Source: Thecaphora thlaspeos (Eukaryota > Basidiomycota > Ustilaginomycetes > Urocystidales > Glomosporiaceae). Taken from it: a DNA stretch of 64,000 nt. Location: positions 1,550,001 to 1,614,000 of the forward strand of contig UWYS01000001.1 of NCBI GenBank assembly GCA_900291925.1, read 5' to 3'. Positions 11,301-21,226 of this stretch are shown piece by piece. Numbering within the stretch: position 1 is the first letter of the stretch; every line of letters begins with the position of its first letter. Under the pieces are notes generated by a model that saw nothing but the letters and a program-made list of their open reading frames with translations, was not told the origin of the DNA and searched no databases. Both the position numbers and the translations under genes were made by a program.

Positions 11301-12678
11301 CGGCGGAGTCGGCGGCGTTCGCGGGCCTCTGAGGGGAAGTGTCACCGATGCTGCCGCTGCCGCTGCGGGCGTCCTGAACGCTTCCTCCACCGCCGCCGCC
11401 GCCGCCATGCGAAGCGGACAGGGGAGTTGGGGGCGGCTGTGTGCGGGCTGCGGCATGCTCGTCCTTGACCTGGCGCAGCACCACATCGCCGCTGGTGACT
11501 TCGCCGTAGTAGATGGGGAAGCCGTTGCGATTGACGGGCGAGGCAATGTCCTTGATCGTCGCCGAGGTCGACTGGCACGATGAGGTACCTGTCGACGCCT
11601 GTGAGCGGGCGCCCGAGGAGGAAGGCGAGAGGCTGGGATCGCTGGAGGATGCAGTTGTCGTGATCGCTGACGCCGCGGTGAGTCCAGAGTCTGGGCCCCG
11701 CGGCCTGAACGCCAACGCCGGTTCCGATCTTGGTGAGCCGGCCGATCTGTCCGCCTGCTGATACCTCGAACCCTCGTCCGGCCAGTTGAGGACCGAGGCT
11801 ATCGAGCTCATCTTGCTGCGGTCGTAGCAGGCCGCTGAGCCGGTCGCCGCAGTCTGACAATCTGCACTGCTGCATGCAGGTGCGGAACGGCTCGTTCTTT
11901 CAATGGGTCCGACTCTACCGTTGGCGTCCCCGCCGCTGCGCCCTTCTGCTGGACCGGCCATCTCGGCGAGCATCTGGAGGCCCGTGACGGCGTCAAGGTC
12001 GCTGTGGCCCGAGAGGGCCTTATTGTGCGTTGGTGCCGCGTGCGCCCGCGCCTGGACGGGATGCGAGGCGGGATAGCTGGACTCGGGTGCATGCTGCGTA
12101 TGATGCGGAAAAGGGGCGCTATAGAGCGGTCGCCGCTGCTGCTGCTGCCTTTGGACGATCTCGTGAAGCTCTCTGGCCTCTCGCCTGGCGACGTCCAGCT
12201 GGACCCTGAGCATTGCCACCTCGTCTGCTGCATCTCCGGGCGGCCGCTGGTGGTGGTAAGAGTGGACAGGGGGGCGGCTGTGAGGTGGATGCCGGCTGAT
12301 GGCATGACTGTCGTCATTATCCAGGTGGCCTTTGTTGTCGTCGCTGTCGGAGGCGTCTGTGCTGCTGACGGACCGCTTGAGCTCGCTGGTGTGCTGCTTG
12401 TTGCGGCGGCGGCCGTCTCCCGATGATTGCTGTTGCTGCTTTGTGGCGAGGCGGGCATCGTAGGAGCATTCGCTGGGTTGGCCAGAGCGGACGCATCGGC
12501 CGCAGGCGGGCCTCTCGCGGTCGCAGGCGCGCTTGCCCTTGAGGCAGGGGATGCACGACTTGGGGATTCGGACACGCCTCCGCTTCAGGCTGGCACCAGC
12601 ATTGTCGGGGGTCGATGCGTCCATGGTGCTGGCCTGTGTCGGTGCCCTTGCGAAGGGTGGCATGGCTGCAGAGGCCAA
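8353..12678 (-). CDS. Zn2Cys6 fungal transcription factor
   Basis: Uninterrupted frame of 1441 residues. A Zn2Cys6 binuclear cluster occupies residues 42-71 with spacing C-x2-C-x6-C-x6-C-x2-C-x8-C (C42, C45, C52, C59, C62, C71), preceded by a basic patch LKRRRVRIPK. A short heptad-like helix at about 152-180 could dimerise. The fungal-specific regulatory (MHR) domain spans about 500-790, with LYLSATYQALRLCSF and RRRTWWAVVHQDVILSGIFG as typical landmarks. The rest is Gln/Ser/Gly-rich and probably disordered, with poly-Gln stretches near 1200. It is a nuclear DNA-binding regulator; the regulon cannot be told, as no metabolic gene is directly adjacent. M6 or M19 are alternative starts. Confidence 0.92.
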   Translation of the reverse strand: MASAAMPPFARAPTQASTMDASTPDNAGASLKRRRVRIPKSCIPCLKGKRACDRERPACGRCVRSGQPSECSYDARLATKQQQQSSGDGRRRNKQHTSELKRSVSSTDASDSDDNKGHLDNDDSHAISRHPPHSRPPVHSYHHQRPPGDAADEVAMLRVQLDVARREARELHEIVQRQQQQRRPLYSAPFPHHTQHAPESSYPASHPVQARAHAAPTHNKALSGHSDLDAVTGLQMLAEMAGPAEGRSGGDANGRVGPIERTSRSAPACSSADCQTAATGSAACYDRSKMSSIASVLNWPDEGSRYQQADRSAGSPRSEPALAFRPRGPDSGLTAASAITTTASSSDPSLSPSSSGARSQASTGTSSCQSTSATIKDIASPVNRNGFPIYYGEVTSGDVVLRQVKDEHAAARTQPPPTPLSASHGGGGGGGGSVQDARSGSGSIGDTSPQRPANAADSAESHANTVKNDIQTAFNRLLDPSRDSFPFTTVWSSGDRFFEEVLPFFPTPDEFDAICRAFVRHFSSMCSSLMIPCAIEYARAFSTWPRERQAATPLPWLAVFLMICAMGINCDLENTIAATDSQGRRQHIDALLSGRGGTVGTVGTAGTVGDPSSASGATVTSPRLNNIDGSKNSSSSSLQPSPSSRNRPSLSPRGKAWSPALLSDLYLSATYQALRLCSFLSSPTLQTIHAQLLIGSYMLNTERASSFWPLLGSVARQCQSIGLHVDPELVRVGWSDEEKDIRRRTWWAVVHQDVILSGIFGRPLGITRFSTHFPASQAPPPESRSFALLQCELSQFARTALDEHESWTQRQVDMFTDRVEKWYADIPRQYRIDSCVAAVDPMDSQGEAEAMRNYQVAGVDPNVRRLMEVHQSCNLAIEVSHVLLSLHRLNLVRSGGLDADELGRGPTGGEDESDKLGDEADIRSDSSSSVGQRRSASASAGRIGDEGDRRSSDSDSDGPGQVNKTGLLACARYVRETTKAQQIMTERLGRARAGMFWKVSYYTYQAAVAGADIVFLRPSSECAASALKDLGKLTEIFDRSPDRWHGLQMAKGGLRVLYKLAAAARDNPEAASMPRTAQACQQPAMALTPLPILAESDPFGVSGSGSGGGGVVGTGFGIMLDTATKTASEDSMPPLGNGGGGLGAHAYGHGRGPVQSAIPSRLLLQPDHQQQHQPPQQHQQHALQYQQQQQHRSNGSTPFTMPLYPQSPGTGRMAMAFGSNGVGGGAHVQTQAQQTQYDAAPCAFLASPFSVEQYLGDGPIAVQQPSGNGGWSTPATAGHRPATGDPALAAHLGAYSNLDHDGGDTRLPGSSGVLAGLRMAAVGGVDVVPDRIGPGAYGGDGPQPLAHLSTAAASDHSKHMDFLRTPSQPLAPGHSLFAPGLMGDSGAHDGPQHQHQLDTSVGGGGGWTSANAAHPNTKDLANYWSDYFSLQLDWDRLSTLG

Positions 12679-15423
12679 CGCTAGGCTACTTGTCCTTCCG
12701 ATGCGGCTGTGGCGACTGCGATGGCGAGGGCAGCAAAGTCAGCGCCGAGCATAGGCGAAAGGCTTTGGCTCAAGAGGTGGCGGTAGTAACTAGCATCGCC
12801 TTGGTCTGGGCGAGCGCTGAGGTGTGTGCGCAGCTGCAGCCGATGCGGCGTCGATGCTGGGCTGGTGGGGCTTAGTGCGGTGCGGTGCGGTGCGGTATAG
12901 TGCTGATCGACGGCAGGGAGAAAGAGGGACGCTCTCGGACCGTTCCGGAGGGCCAAAGCGGCGCTAGAAGCCTTGCAGCGTAGCTGGCGCGGTGTCCAGG
13001 CTGCTACACTACTCTAGTCTTACTGCTCTACTGTGCCCCGCAAGCCGAGAACAGCTGACGAGAAAGCTAGGGTCGAGGTCCGTCAAAGTAGCTCTTCTGG
13101 CCTTGATCGCCGTGTCGAGCTAGAGGATGATAGACAGAGGATGTCGGGAGCGGGCGCGGGCCGAAACCGACAAGACGGCTAGAGGTGCGGGCGGTGCAGG
13201 TCGAGACGGAAGCGTAAAGCGGAGGAGGCCGACGACAAGGCCAAAAGGAGAAGCTGAATGGAGGCCGATGCCCGCTAACGCCGGGGCGGAAGCAAGGCCC
13301 GACCAGAACTTGGGCGCTCCAGCCGGGGAATTCTCACTAGAGAGTGTACCTGCCATAGCGGCGCCCGGGGCGCCGCAGGGTCCTGTTGGCTCGAATTTCG
13401 CTCGTCTTTCGCAGGCGGATTTAGATTGTCGAACGAGGCGGCGCGGCTCGCTGCCCCGATAACGACTCGAACACACGCACGCCTGCCTGCCGCGCTGTGT
13501 GCAGGCTGACGCTGGCTCCCACGGGCCTCGGGGCGCCTCCTCTTCTCTATAGCGTCTCCGATGCTCAACATGCTACATATGGACAGGTTGCGCCTTGAGC
13601 CAAGGGCACGTCTGCCTCTCTAGCACACACGTCGCCTGCATCAAAGCTTCCTTCCTCCTCATCAGCTATTCGCAAGGCCAAGGATCAACAGCCCTTCAGC
13701 TAGCTGGCCCCATTGCGGCAATGCCGGCCGCCGCTAGGGGATGCGCTCCGTGCCCCTCGACTCTCGCCCTAGCAAGCACCACCCCCACCTCGTCGAGCCC
13801 ATCGAGCTCTGTTCCTGCTATTCTTTCTTTCGTCCGCCCAGATCCTGACGCCTAGGCCTTCTCGACAACCTGGGCGTAAGAAAGGCTTTGTCAGCCGCCC
13901 CGTCCCGACCTTTTCCAGACGCCATTCCAGATAACTAGGCAAGACCTTCGAGCAGCGCCGGAAAGGTATGTTAGCTATTTCGGCCGAGCTGCACCGCATC
14001 TAGGCTCCCGCCAGGGGCGAGCCCTCTCCCACATCAAGAGGACGACCCAGCGGGTCTCTTGGCCTGTTTCTGTCCCGGGCTGCGAGCTAAGCTAGATCGT
14101 CACGCGTTGCAATCTACTGCACGCCGTAATTCACCTCGACCCGAGGCTAACGCGGCACCATTCACCGAACGACGTTCATCTTTGTAGCACGGCGGCTTGC
14201 ATCGGGTGAGATATCTCTACTAGCTTGTTGAAATCGTCTGCTCCATCGCCCATCTCTTTCAGCATTCTGTCGCTCCGACGGTCGGTTCAAGAAAGGACAC
14301 CAACGTGCTTCGTGGGTCGAGGCGGCGCGCCGAATCTTTGATGCTAGCGCCGTGAGCCGTGCGGCGACTATGTTGACAAAGGGCTTCGTATGGAGCGAGG
14401 GAGCTGAACCCGGTGAGGCAACCCCCGCTCGAGAAAAGGCCCTTCTGCTAGCGTGATGGGATGCTCAGCCATACCGACCCTGGCCGGGCCAAGGCTATGC
14501 GGCTTGTCTTTATGGACGTTGCCGGCTAGCGTACGCCCCCAGACCATCATCTCCGGGATGAACGCCTGACCCAGAGGCAGGGTAGTTGAAGGCGATGCCA
14601 GTTGTAGCTTGGTTGGCTCGCCCTCGCCTTCCGCTAGAACGCAGGGATACGGTCGGACCCACATACCTGAAGCGCTCGGAGACAGGGCGCATCGGCGCAG
14701 GGTCCTGTCGGAAAGGTCAGGGACCTCTCTCCGTCGTCAGAACAAGTTCCCGAGCCTTCTTGGAGCCTCTCCAGAGGGAATCATTCTGAGGGTATGCGAG
14801 GCTCCCTAACATGCTACGCCGAGCTACGCCTCACGTCAAGATCGCAGCCAGGGCGCAAGAATGGCGCCCTCGCACCGCCCTGTCCGCCGGAGCTCTAGCC
14901 ACGGTCGATTGGTGAGCAGCCTCGAGCCTGCGCGGGCGGTGATCCTCCAGAATCTGAGATCGCCGACTGCACTTCTCTAGGCTAGGTTTCCCCTTCTAAC
15001 AGCATTTCGGGAGAGGCCTCTCAGACGGGAAGAGCTGGCAGCGGATGGGAATAGCGAGAGACATAGGCGCTTGAGAGTGAGAGAATGGAGAGAACAGGGG
15101 CTGACCTTCTCGGTGCGTCGTCAGACTACAGCGTCAAGTCAGCTCGTCAGCCTCGAGCCACAAGACGTAAAAGGCAAGCTCATCGGCGCCTCCTCAACCA
15201 TCCTTGTCTCATCATCCTCACCCGCTTCTCTAGCCATCTCGATCACTTCTCTATCTTTCTCGCCCTTCCTCAAGCAGACAGCAGAAAGCAATATCCCTGC
15301 CGACCCTTCCAGCGGAACATCGCCAAGCATCCCAAAGACCGCTCCCCGACAGCTCGCATCGAAAAACAAACAAGAACCTTAGCAAGACCACCCACTTCTC
15401 AACCCCGCAGAGTGACCGTCAAG
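12679..15423. other. 2.7-kb stretch without a recognisable gene
   Basis: The largest gap in the left half of the window. Frames on both strands are below 120 residues and none resembles a known family. A short GTGCG-type pentamer repeat lies near 12,880-12,895. The last 300 bases are presumably the promoter and 5' leader of the Gly-rich secreted protein gene. Relics of an old element cannot be excluded by eye. Confidence 0.5.
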
Positions 15424-16731
15424 ATGGCCAAGATCACCGTTTCTCTCATCCTCGCGGCCCTCGCTTGCGCTGCATCGGTCCAGTCGGCTCCCTCGGCCAT
15501 TGAGGTCGAGGCCGCTTCTTACCCCGAGCACGAGAAGAGGACCATCGGCTTGCTCGGTGCCGGCTTAGGCGCGGGCGTTGGCGTCGGAGCTGGTGCTGGC
15601 ATCGGCGGTGGCATCGGCGGTGGCATCAGTGGTGGCATTGGTGGAGGTGCCAGCATCGGCGCAAACATCGGCGCTGGAGCTGGTCTTGGCTTTGGAGGTG
15701 GCCCTGTCTACGGTCCTGGCTACGGTCCTGGCTACGGTCCTGGCTACGGTCCTGGCTACGGCCCCGGATACGGCCCCGACTTCGGCGTTGGCGGTGGCGT
15801 CCGCGGTGGTGTCGGCGCTGGCGTTGGCGTTGGCGCTGGCGTTGGCGCTGGCGTCCGCGGTAGTGTCGGCGGTGGCGTTGGCGGTGGCCTCGGTGGAGGT
15901 GCCGGCTACGGCTCGGTCTACGGCCCCGGATACGGCCCCGACTTCGGCGTTGGCGTTGGCGCTGGCGTTGGCGCTGGCGTCCGCGGTAGTGTCGGCGGTG
16001 GCGTTGGCGGTGGCCTCGGTGGAGGTGCCGGCTACGGCTCGGTCTACGGCCCCGGATACGGCCCCGACTTCGGCGTTGGCGGTGGCGTCCGCGGTGGTGT
16101 CGGCGCTGGCGTTGGCGGTGGCGTTGGCGGTGGCGTCCGCGGTGGTGTCAACGCTGGCGTCGGCGGAGGTTTTAGTGGAGATGCTGGCTACGGCTACGGC
16201 CACGGCCATCACGGACGACGTCCTGATGTTGGAATCTACGATGGACCGGAAGGCGGTAACAGCTGGGGTAGGGGCCAGGGCAACAGCGGCGGATCGGGCT
16301 CCGGCTGGGACTGGGACAAGGACGGTGTCCAGGGCTCGGCCAAGAGCTGGAACTGGGGCAAGGGCAGCACCAAGGACTCGGCCGCGACCTGGGTCTGGAC
16401 CAAGGGAGGCGGCAAGCCAGGCTTTAGCTCCGAAGGCAACGTTCAGGCAGGCCCTTACGACGAAAGCTCAGTCTGGACCCCCAGCTACCACAGCTCAAAG
16501 AACGCCTACGTCGGCGGCTCCGTCTCGACCAAGAACGTCTACGACGATAGCTCAATCTCGACCAAAAACGTCAACAACGCTAATTCTGCCTCGACCAAGA
16601 ACCTCTACGACGATAGCTCAATCTCGACCAAGAACCTCTACGACGATAGCTCAATCTCGACCAAAAACGTCAACAATGCTAACTCTGCCTCGACCAAGAA
16701 CGCCAACGACGATAGCTCAGTCTCCAACTAG
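15424..16731 (+). CDS. Secreted Gly-rich repeat protein with Kex2 site
   Basis: 435 residues starting MAKITVSLILAALACAASVQ, a clear signal peptide cleaved around residue 22. A dibasic EKR motif near residue 40 looks like a Kex2 propeptide site. The mature part is built of Gly-Val/Ala-Gly repeats, then five YGPG units, then a 42-residue block repeated in tandem (126-bp DNA period), a Trp-rich segment (SWNWGKG, TWVWTKG), and at the C-terminus six copies of an 11-residue unit of the form STKNxYDDSSI / STKNVNNANSA. No Cys-rich hydrophobin pattern is present. It is probably a cell-wall or secreted structural/surface protein; function is inferred only from architecture. An upstream in-frame ATG at 15085 adds Arg-rich sequence lacking a signal peptide and was rejected. 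Confidence 0.85.
   Translation: MAKITVSLILAALACAASVQSAPSAIEVEAASYPEHEKRTIGLLGAGLGAGVGVGAGAGIGGGIGGGISGGIGGGASIGANIGAGAGLGFGGGPVYGPGYGPGYGPGYGPGYGPGYGPDFGVGGGVRGGVGAGVGVGAGVGAGVRGSVGGGVGGGLGGGAGYGSVYGPGYGPDFGVGVGAGVGAGVRGSVGGGVGGGLGGGAGYGSVYGPGYGPDFGVGGGVRGGVGAGVGGGVGGGVRGGVNAGVGGGFSGDAGYGYGHGHHGRRPDVGIYDGPEGGNSWGRGQGNSGGSGSGWDWDKDGVQGSAKSWNWGKGSTKDSAATWVWTKGGGKPGFSSEGNVQAGPYDESSVWTPSYHSSKNAYVGGSVSTKNVYDDSSISTKNVNNANSASTKNLYDDSSISTKNLYDDSSISTKNVNNANSASTKNANDDSSVSN
15853..16104 (+). repeat. 126-bp tandem duplication inside the Gly-rich gene
   Basis: The block starting at GTCCGCGGTAGT (15853) recurs with a 126-bp period at 15979, almost base for base. The period is a multiple of three (42 codons), so copy number can change without breaking frame. 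Confidence 0.85.
16528..16731 (+). repeat. 33-bp tandem repeats encoding 11-residue units
   Basis: Six in-frame units of about 33 bp encode STKN(V/L)YDDSSI or STKNVNNANSA. They alternate in two sub-types, which suggests duplication of larger blocks by recombination. Confidence 0.85.
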
Positions 16732-18424
16732 AAGTGATGGGTCCTCACTCGTCAGATGTTTGTCAGCGAAGACATCGCCGCTGACAAGCACGAGAAGGTT
16801 GCTCAGCATCGGCGACTTCCATCTGAGTCTTGACGGTCCGCCCTCTCGCCCCGCTCGGCCCTTTGGCCCCTCTCACCCCTTTCGCGCCATCTCGGACTCT
16901 TGGTCATCGATCCAGACGCTCATCACATGTACCCTTCACGCCCCTTCACCCTTTCAGGCTCTTGATGACTCTCACGTAGTTCAGAAAGCTCCTCCATGCT
17001 CTCGCGCTCACTAGAACCTGCATCGAACCCCGTCACTGCATCGTCCGTAGCCACAGAAAAAAAGGAATGACCCACAAAAAAAGAGAAATCATGTTGAACC
17101 GTTTTACCCCTGTCTCTTGATATTGTGCGAGACCGCGGCCGGCTCTTCTGGCTTTTCCGGATGAGGACGAACGCAGAAAGAGATGGAGGGCAGTCGCCTG
17201 AGAATATCTAATTTGTAAGTGAGGGTCACGGTGGTTTGCCAAAGACGAGTTTGGCCTGACACGGGATGTAGCGGGGCCAGACGTGCTCTGTGACACTCTG
17301 TGACAGATTGGAACGACTTCGTCAAGCGTCAAGCTTCAATGCTTGCGAAATCTTCAAGAAGCAGGTGGATGAACATGGCGAACAAGATTCCCGTCTCGCT
17401 TCAAATGTACGCGTCCGTGTCGACCTGGGCTGCTATCCATGGCGACGTTGCGTCGGCATATCGTTGCCATCTTCCTGCCGCCTCTCTTCCCGCGCAAGCG
17501 TGTTCTGCCGTCGTCGTTAAAGAATCATCGAGATGCACGCCTGGGCCATTCTCAACGCGGTCTTTCTCTCGTTCCGTCGAAAGATGGCTTCCCCGCTTGC
17601 ACATGTATTCTGTTTGCACAGTCACAATCCATGCAGCAGAGATCTTTACTGTACGACCGATCTCGAGGCTGACGCCTGCCCCATCCTGGAAGTACCTAGT
17701 CACCTCTCACAATTTGCTGAGACTACGTGCGCTCGCGGTCTGATCTTGGCTAGTAGACTGGCGAATTCCTCTATGATGATCTATTCCGGTTGTCGAGGCG
17801 TATCGTTCTCAATTCGCACGACACCAAACAAGACTCGACTTTGACTTTCAGCGCCCGAGCAAAGCGTCACGCCAAGATAGCGTCCTCGTCTCGATGCTGG
17901 GCTCGTTGGGCGGCGCTCGGTCCTATTTCTTCTAGCGCCATACCTAAAAAGTGCGGCTTTGATCTCAACCGCCCTCCTCAGTCCATGCCCGATCTATTTT
18001 AAATCCGGAAAATCTGCTTGCTACTGTAGCCTCACGCCCGAGACACGACAATGTATGGTGATGATGCGCCACCACGGTAGGCTTGCGATGGTGGATAGAC
18101 TGATAAACGTTTTAGCGGCGCACGGTAGACTCGGAACGAACAGGCGTACGGCTAGACTTCTCACGGAAAGACCAAGTCCAGTGGTAGCAAGCGAACCAGC
18201 CGGGCCGCTGCGGCTGAATGCGACACTACGGATGGCGTTGGACTACACCCGCTCTGCGAGGTGGGCGGGGAGAGCCCTTTGCCCCGATGGATGGCCCGAA
18301 ATCACGTTTCGGCCTTTGTTTGGAGGGACGAGCAAGAGGGAATGAGGGCGAGGAGGGACGACGACAGCATAGAGCGTTAGCAAGGACAGGAAGCAGAGGC
18401 TGGACGGTGGGAGGGCGAGAAGAG
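16732..18424. other. Intergenic region between the two Gly-rich genes
   Basis: 1.7 kb with only short overlapping frames (for example 17300-17743), none with family-like sequence. The right end contains the promoter of the second Gly-rich gene. Confidence 0.45.
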
Positions 18425-18431
18425 TATAAAT
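18425..18431 (+). promoter_or_regulatory. TATA box of the second Gly-rich gene
   Basis: TATAAAT 180 bases before the ATG at 18605, followed by a pyrimidine-rich leader (18460-18600). This is the best TATA match in the window and suits a strongly expressed secreted protein. Confidence 0.6.
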
Positions 18432-18604
18432 CTCGACGTCTTGAGGGCCGTTGAGGATTTCTTTCCCTCCTCATCTCATCTGCCTCCTCATCTTCCTCAC
18501 AACCTCATGTCTACACAGACTAAACTGCTACCTCTTCTTTCCTCCCCAAGTCCACCTCACAAGCTCGCGGGTCATCTATACCCTCCTCAATCAAACACAT
18601 CAAG

Positions 18605-19330
18605 ATGGTCAACTTCACTCCGCGCTTCCTCGCTCTGGCCCTGCTGGTGTCCGTCGTCTCGGTGTCCGCCGAGACCTCGTCCTCTCCCGCTGCGAATGTC
18701 GACGAGGCTGCAGACGAGTACCACCCTTCGTTCCTCCTTTCTCACCCTTCGGACGGAGAATTGAAGAAGCGACAGGCCGGTGGATACCTCGGAGGCGGTG
18801 CCGACTTCGGTCTCGGTCTCGATCTCGGACACGGTGCCGGAGTTGGCGGTGGCCCCTTCTACAACAATGGAGGCTTGTATCGCCGTTCGGAAGAACATCT
18901 GGAGAAGCGTACTCTAGGCGGAGCCTATGGCGGAGCCGGAGCTGATTTCGATGCTGGAGCTGGGGCTGGTGTCGGTGCACAAGTTGGCATCAACCTTAAT
19001 GCAGGAGTTGGAGCTGGCGTCGGTGGGGGAGTTGACGGTTACCCTGCCTGCTACGATGGTGGCTGGGCCTGCAACGGCGGAGGCCCTGGCTACTACCGTG
19101 CAGGCCCCACCTACTTCGGTCCGGCCCCCGGATACTACGCTGGAGGACCTGTGTACTGGGGTGGCCACGCTCCTTACTGGAATGGTGGCAAGTTCCGCGC
19201 AAATTACTACTACCACAACCACGGCGATCGAGTTCACGAAAAAGTCAAATACTCCTACAAGGACCGGCGTTCCCTCTCCGAAGCGGACGAAGAGCAGCAG
19301 TCGTACGAGAACGAGCAAGAGGCTGCCTAA
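18605..19330 (+). CDS. Secreted Gly-rich protein with Kex2 sites
   Basis: 241 residues. The signal peptide MVNFTPRFLALALLVSVVSV is cleaved near residue 23. Dibasic sites KKR (about 53), YRR and EKR (about 102) suggest Kex2 processing into at least two Gly-rich peptides. The centre has GAGAGVGA-type repeats; the C-terminal half is rich in Gly, Tyr, Pro and Trp (YYRAGPTYFGPAPGYYAGG), with two Cys (in PACYDGGWACNGG) that could pair, and ends in a charged tail. EKR followed by T(I/L)G at the start of the Gly-rich part is shared with the upstream gene at 15424, so the two may be diverged paralogues. Probably a cell-surface protein; no enzymatic domain is visible. Confidence 0.85.
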   Translation: MVNFTPRFLALALLVSVVSVSAETSSSPAANVDEAADEYHPSFLLSHPSDGELKKRQAGGYLGGGADFGLGLDLGHGAGVGGGPFYNNGGLYRRSEEHLEKRTLGGAYGGAGADFDAGAGAGVGAQVGINLNAGVGAGVGGGVDGYPACYDGGWACNGGGPGYYRAGPTYFGPAPGYYAGGPVYWGGHAPYWNGGKFRANYYYHNHGDRVHEKVKYSYKDRRSLSEADEEQQSYENEQEAA

Positions 19331-19598
19331 GTCAAGAAAGTTTCTTCCTCGAGTCCTTACCACATACCGACCACTCCAAGCGCTCCTCACCACTCTTCCC
19401 TCCATCCACTGCCACCACGAGCTTCACACACAACAATAGATTCAGAGCATCATCGCAGTCGTGACGTGTCATGTATTGAACGTAGAACCGGACGATCCGT
19501 GCAATGGACAATGAACGGTGTCTGACCTACAATAAACGGATCAACAATTCTGCAACGGCAAAGTGATATCGAACAGCAGCATCTTGACGCCCGCCTCG

Positions 19599-20891
19599 TT
19601 ACATCTTGTGTCCGAAGCAGCGCATATCAAACATCAGGCTGTCCATCTGACCAATGGCTAGCGTCGTTCCATCCGGTGAGGCGATGCGGATGTCCGAAAT
19701 GACACGACCGTCAACGACCATCTCGCGCCAGCTGGTGTGGACCCACTCGGTCTGGGCGGGGACGGGTGAGAGAAAGCGCAGCGTGTATTGGACCGTTGGA
19801 CACGCGTACGCGCACGCCGGCTCGTCGTAGGGCGAGGTAGCGTCCTTCTTCAGCACATTCTCCATCGCCGGTCGGCGGAAGTCCGAGATGGTAGGCAGAG
19901 AGAGGACGTCGATGCGTCGCGCATCGGGAGAGTGGAGGGGGAGATGCTTGCTTCCCCTGCACGTCCGGACGGCTGGTGTCATCGCTGCCGCCGCCACGCC
20001 GTCGCCGTCGCCCGATGACGCCTAGTCTGTGGCGTCAAGCAAGTCGTCCTCGTGCTGCTAGGTACACTTGACAGTGGTCGGGTGAAAGCAGATAAAGTAG
20101 TCGGCGTAGGGACGTCGCTCGGTCTCGAGTTGGACGAGAAGGTCGAGCTGTTGCGAGATCATAGCTTGGTCGGGCGGGAGATACCAGGAGCGCGGGTGCG
20201 GGCGGCGGGTGCGGGACGGGGACATCTTCAAGCTTGGCGACGGAGCCGTAGTGAAGTGGGAGCATTGTCATGCCCTTCTGCTTAGCCTGCTCGGCGAACG
20301 TGTACCACGCGGTGACGTTCTGGACCGCCTTTGGCGGCGCGCCGGGCGTCTTGGAGGACGTGACGATCTGGTAAATCGATACGGTGAGGGTGGTGGAGCT
20401 GCCGGATCCGCGCGGTGCGGCGTGGCAGGCGATGTAGACGTCCTGAGCGGGCCTGTTGGCGCGGAGGAAGTTGTAGGTGATGGTTGCGGGTCGAGGTGCG
20501 GGGCGCCGGTGAGGTGCTGGTGCCGGAGGCAGGCCGAGAGGACGATGGAAGCGACGTAGCCGCCGTTTGGCATCTGACATGTGCTGCCGTAGGCCGGATC
20601 GACGTGGCCGCGGTATAGCCTTGTCCCGGAGCCCATCTGCTCGACGATCGGCATGAGGATCTTTGGGATCGACTCGACAGGGACGGTGCTTGTGGCGCGG
20701 TCGAACGAGTGTTCGCTGGCCGAGGTAGAGGCCGAGGCTCCGGAGCTGGTCTCAATCCTCGGCGTTGGCGAAGCTTGCGCCCGTGTCTGTGTCTCCGTAG
20801 TGGCCCTCTTTGAGGAGTGTGTGGTCGGTGATGCGAGGCGGGCGGGCGAGCCTCGTGCCGTGGGTCCTGTATCTTGCAGGCGGAGTGCCAA
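19599..20891 (-). pseudogene. Broken thioesterase-like (PF13622-type) gene
   Basis: Three minus-strand frames together resemble an acyl-CoA thioesterase-like double hot-dog protein. Frame one (to about 20490) carries DPAYGSTCQMPNGGYVASIV. Frame two carries ATITYNFLRANRPAQDVYI and VSIYQIVTSSKTPGAPPKAV. A third frame carries RSWYLPPDQAMISQQLDLLV followed by a stop. The 3' part (19997-19599) carries SLPTISDFRRPAMENVL and IASPDGTTLAIGQMDSLMF. A one-base loss near 20487-20490, a second shift around 20185-20215 and an in-frame stop separate them. No intron explains the shifts because adjoining conserved codons abut. The gene is therefore disabled in this sequence, either truly decayed or carrying assembly indels. 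Confidence 0.65.
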
Positions 20892-21226
20892 GGGTTGAGC
20901 CTGTCTTGAGGGTGCAGTGAGGTGGCAGAGCAGGATGCAGGCCGGGGTGGAGGGTCGACATACGTGCTCGGCTTATATGGGCGCGGCCTATCGCTTGTCG
21001 ACCTGGCCCAGCTTTGGGACGTCATGTTGGTGAGGCCGTACTGTAGGGTGAGCGTGCGCCGCGAGAGTGAGTATAAGGCATCATATGGGTTGTGAGGCAG
21101 GGTGGGATGCTGTTTGAAATGGCGGTGAGGGGGATGAGAGCTGTGAAGGGACATGTGATTTACGTGATGCTGGACCTCGCCTTGCTCGAGCTGGCCCGTG
21201 CGCCTGGCGGTGGGCCGGCACTGCAC

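Noticed and set aside
15565..17014. Long Ala/Thr-rich frames on both strands over the Gly-rich gene (minus 15565-16212, plus 15578-17014)
   Set aside because: They arise from reading GGN-GTN repeats in other frames. Only the frame from 15424 has a signal peptide and proper start.
17300..17743. A 147-residue frame between the two Gly-rich genes
   Set aside because: No conserved pattern, no TATA or leader, and overlapping frames of similar length on both strands.
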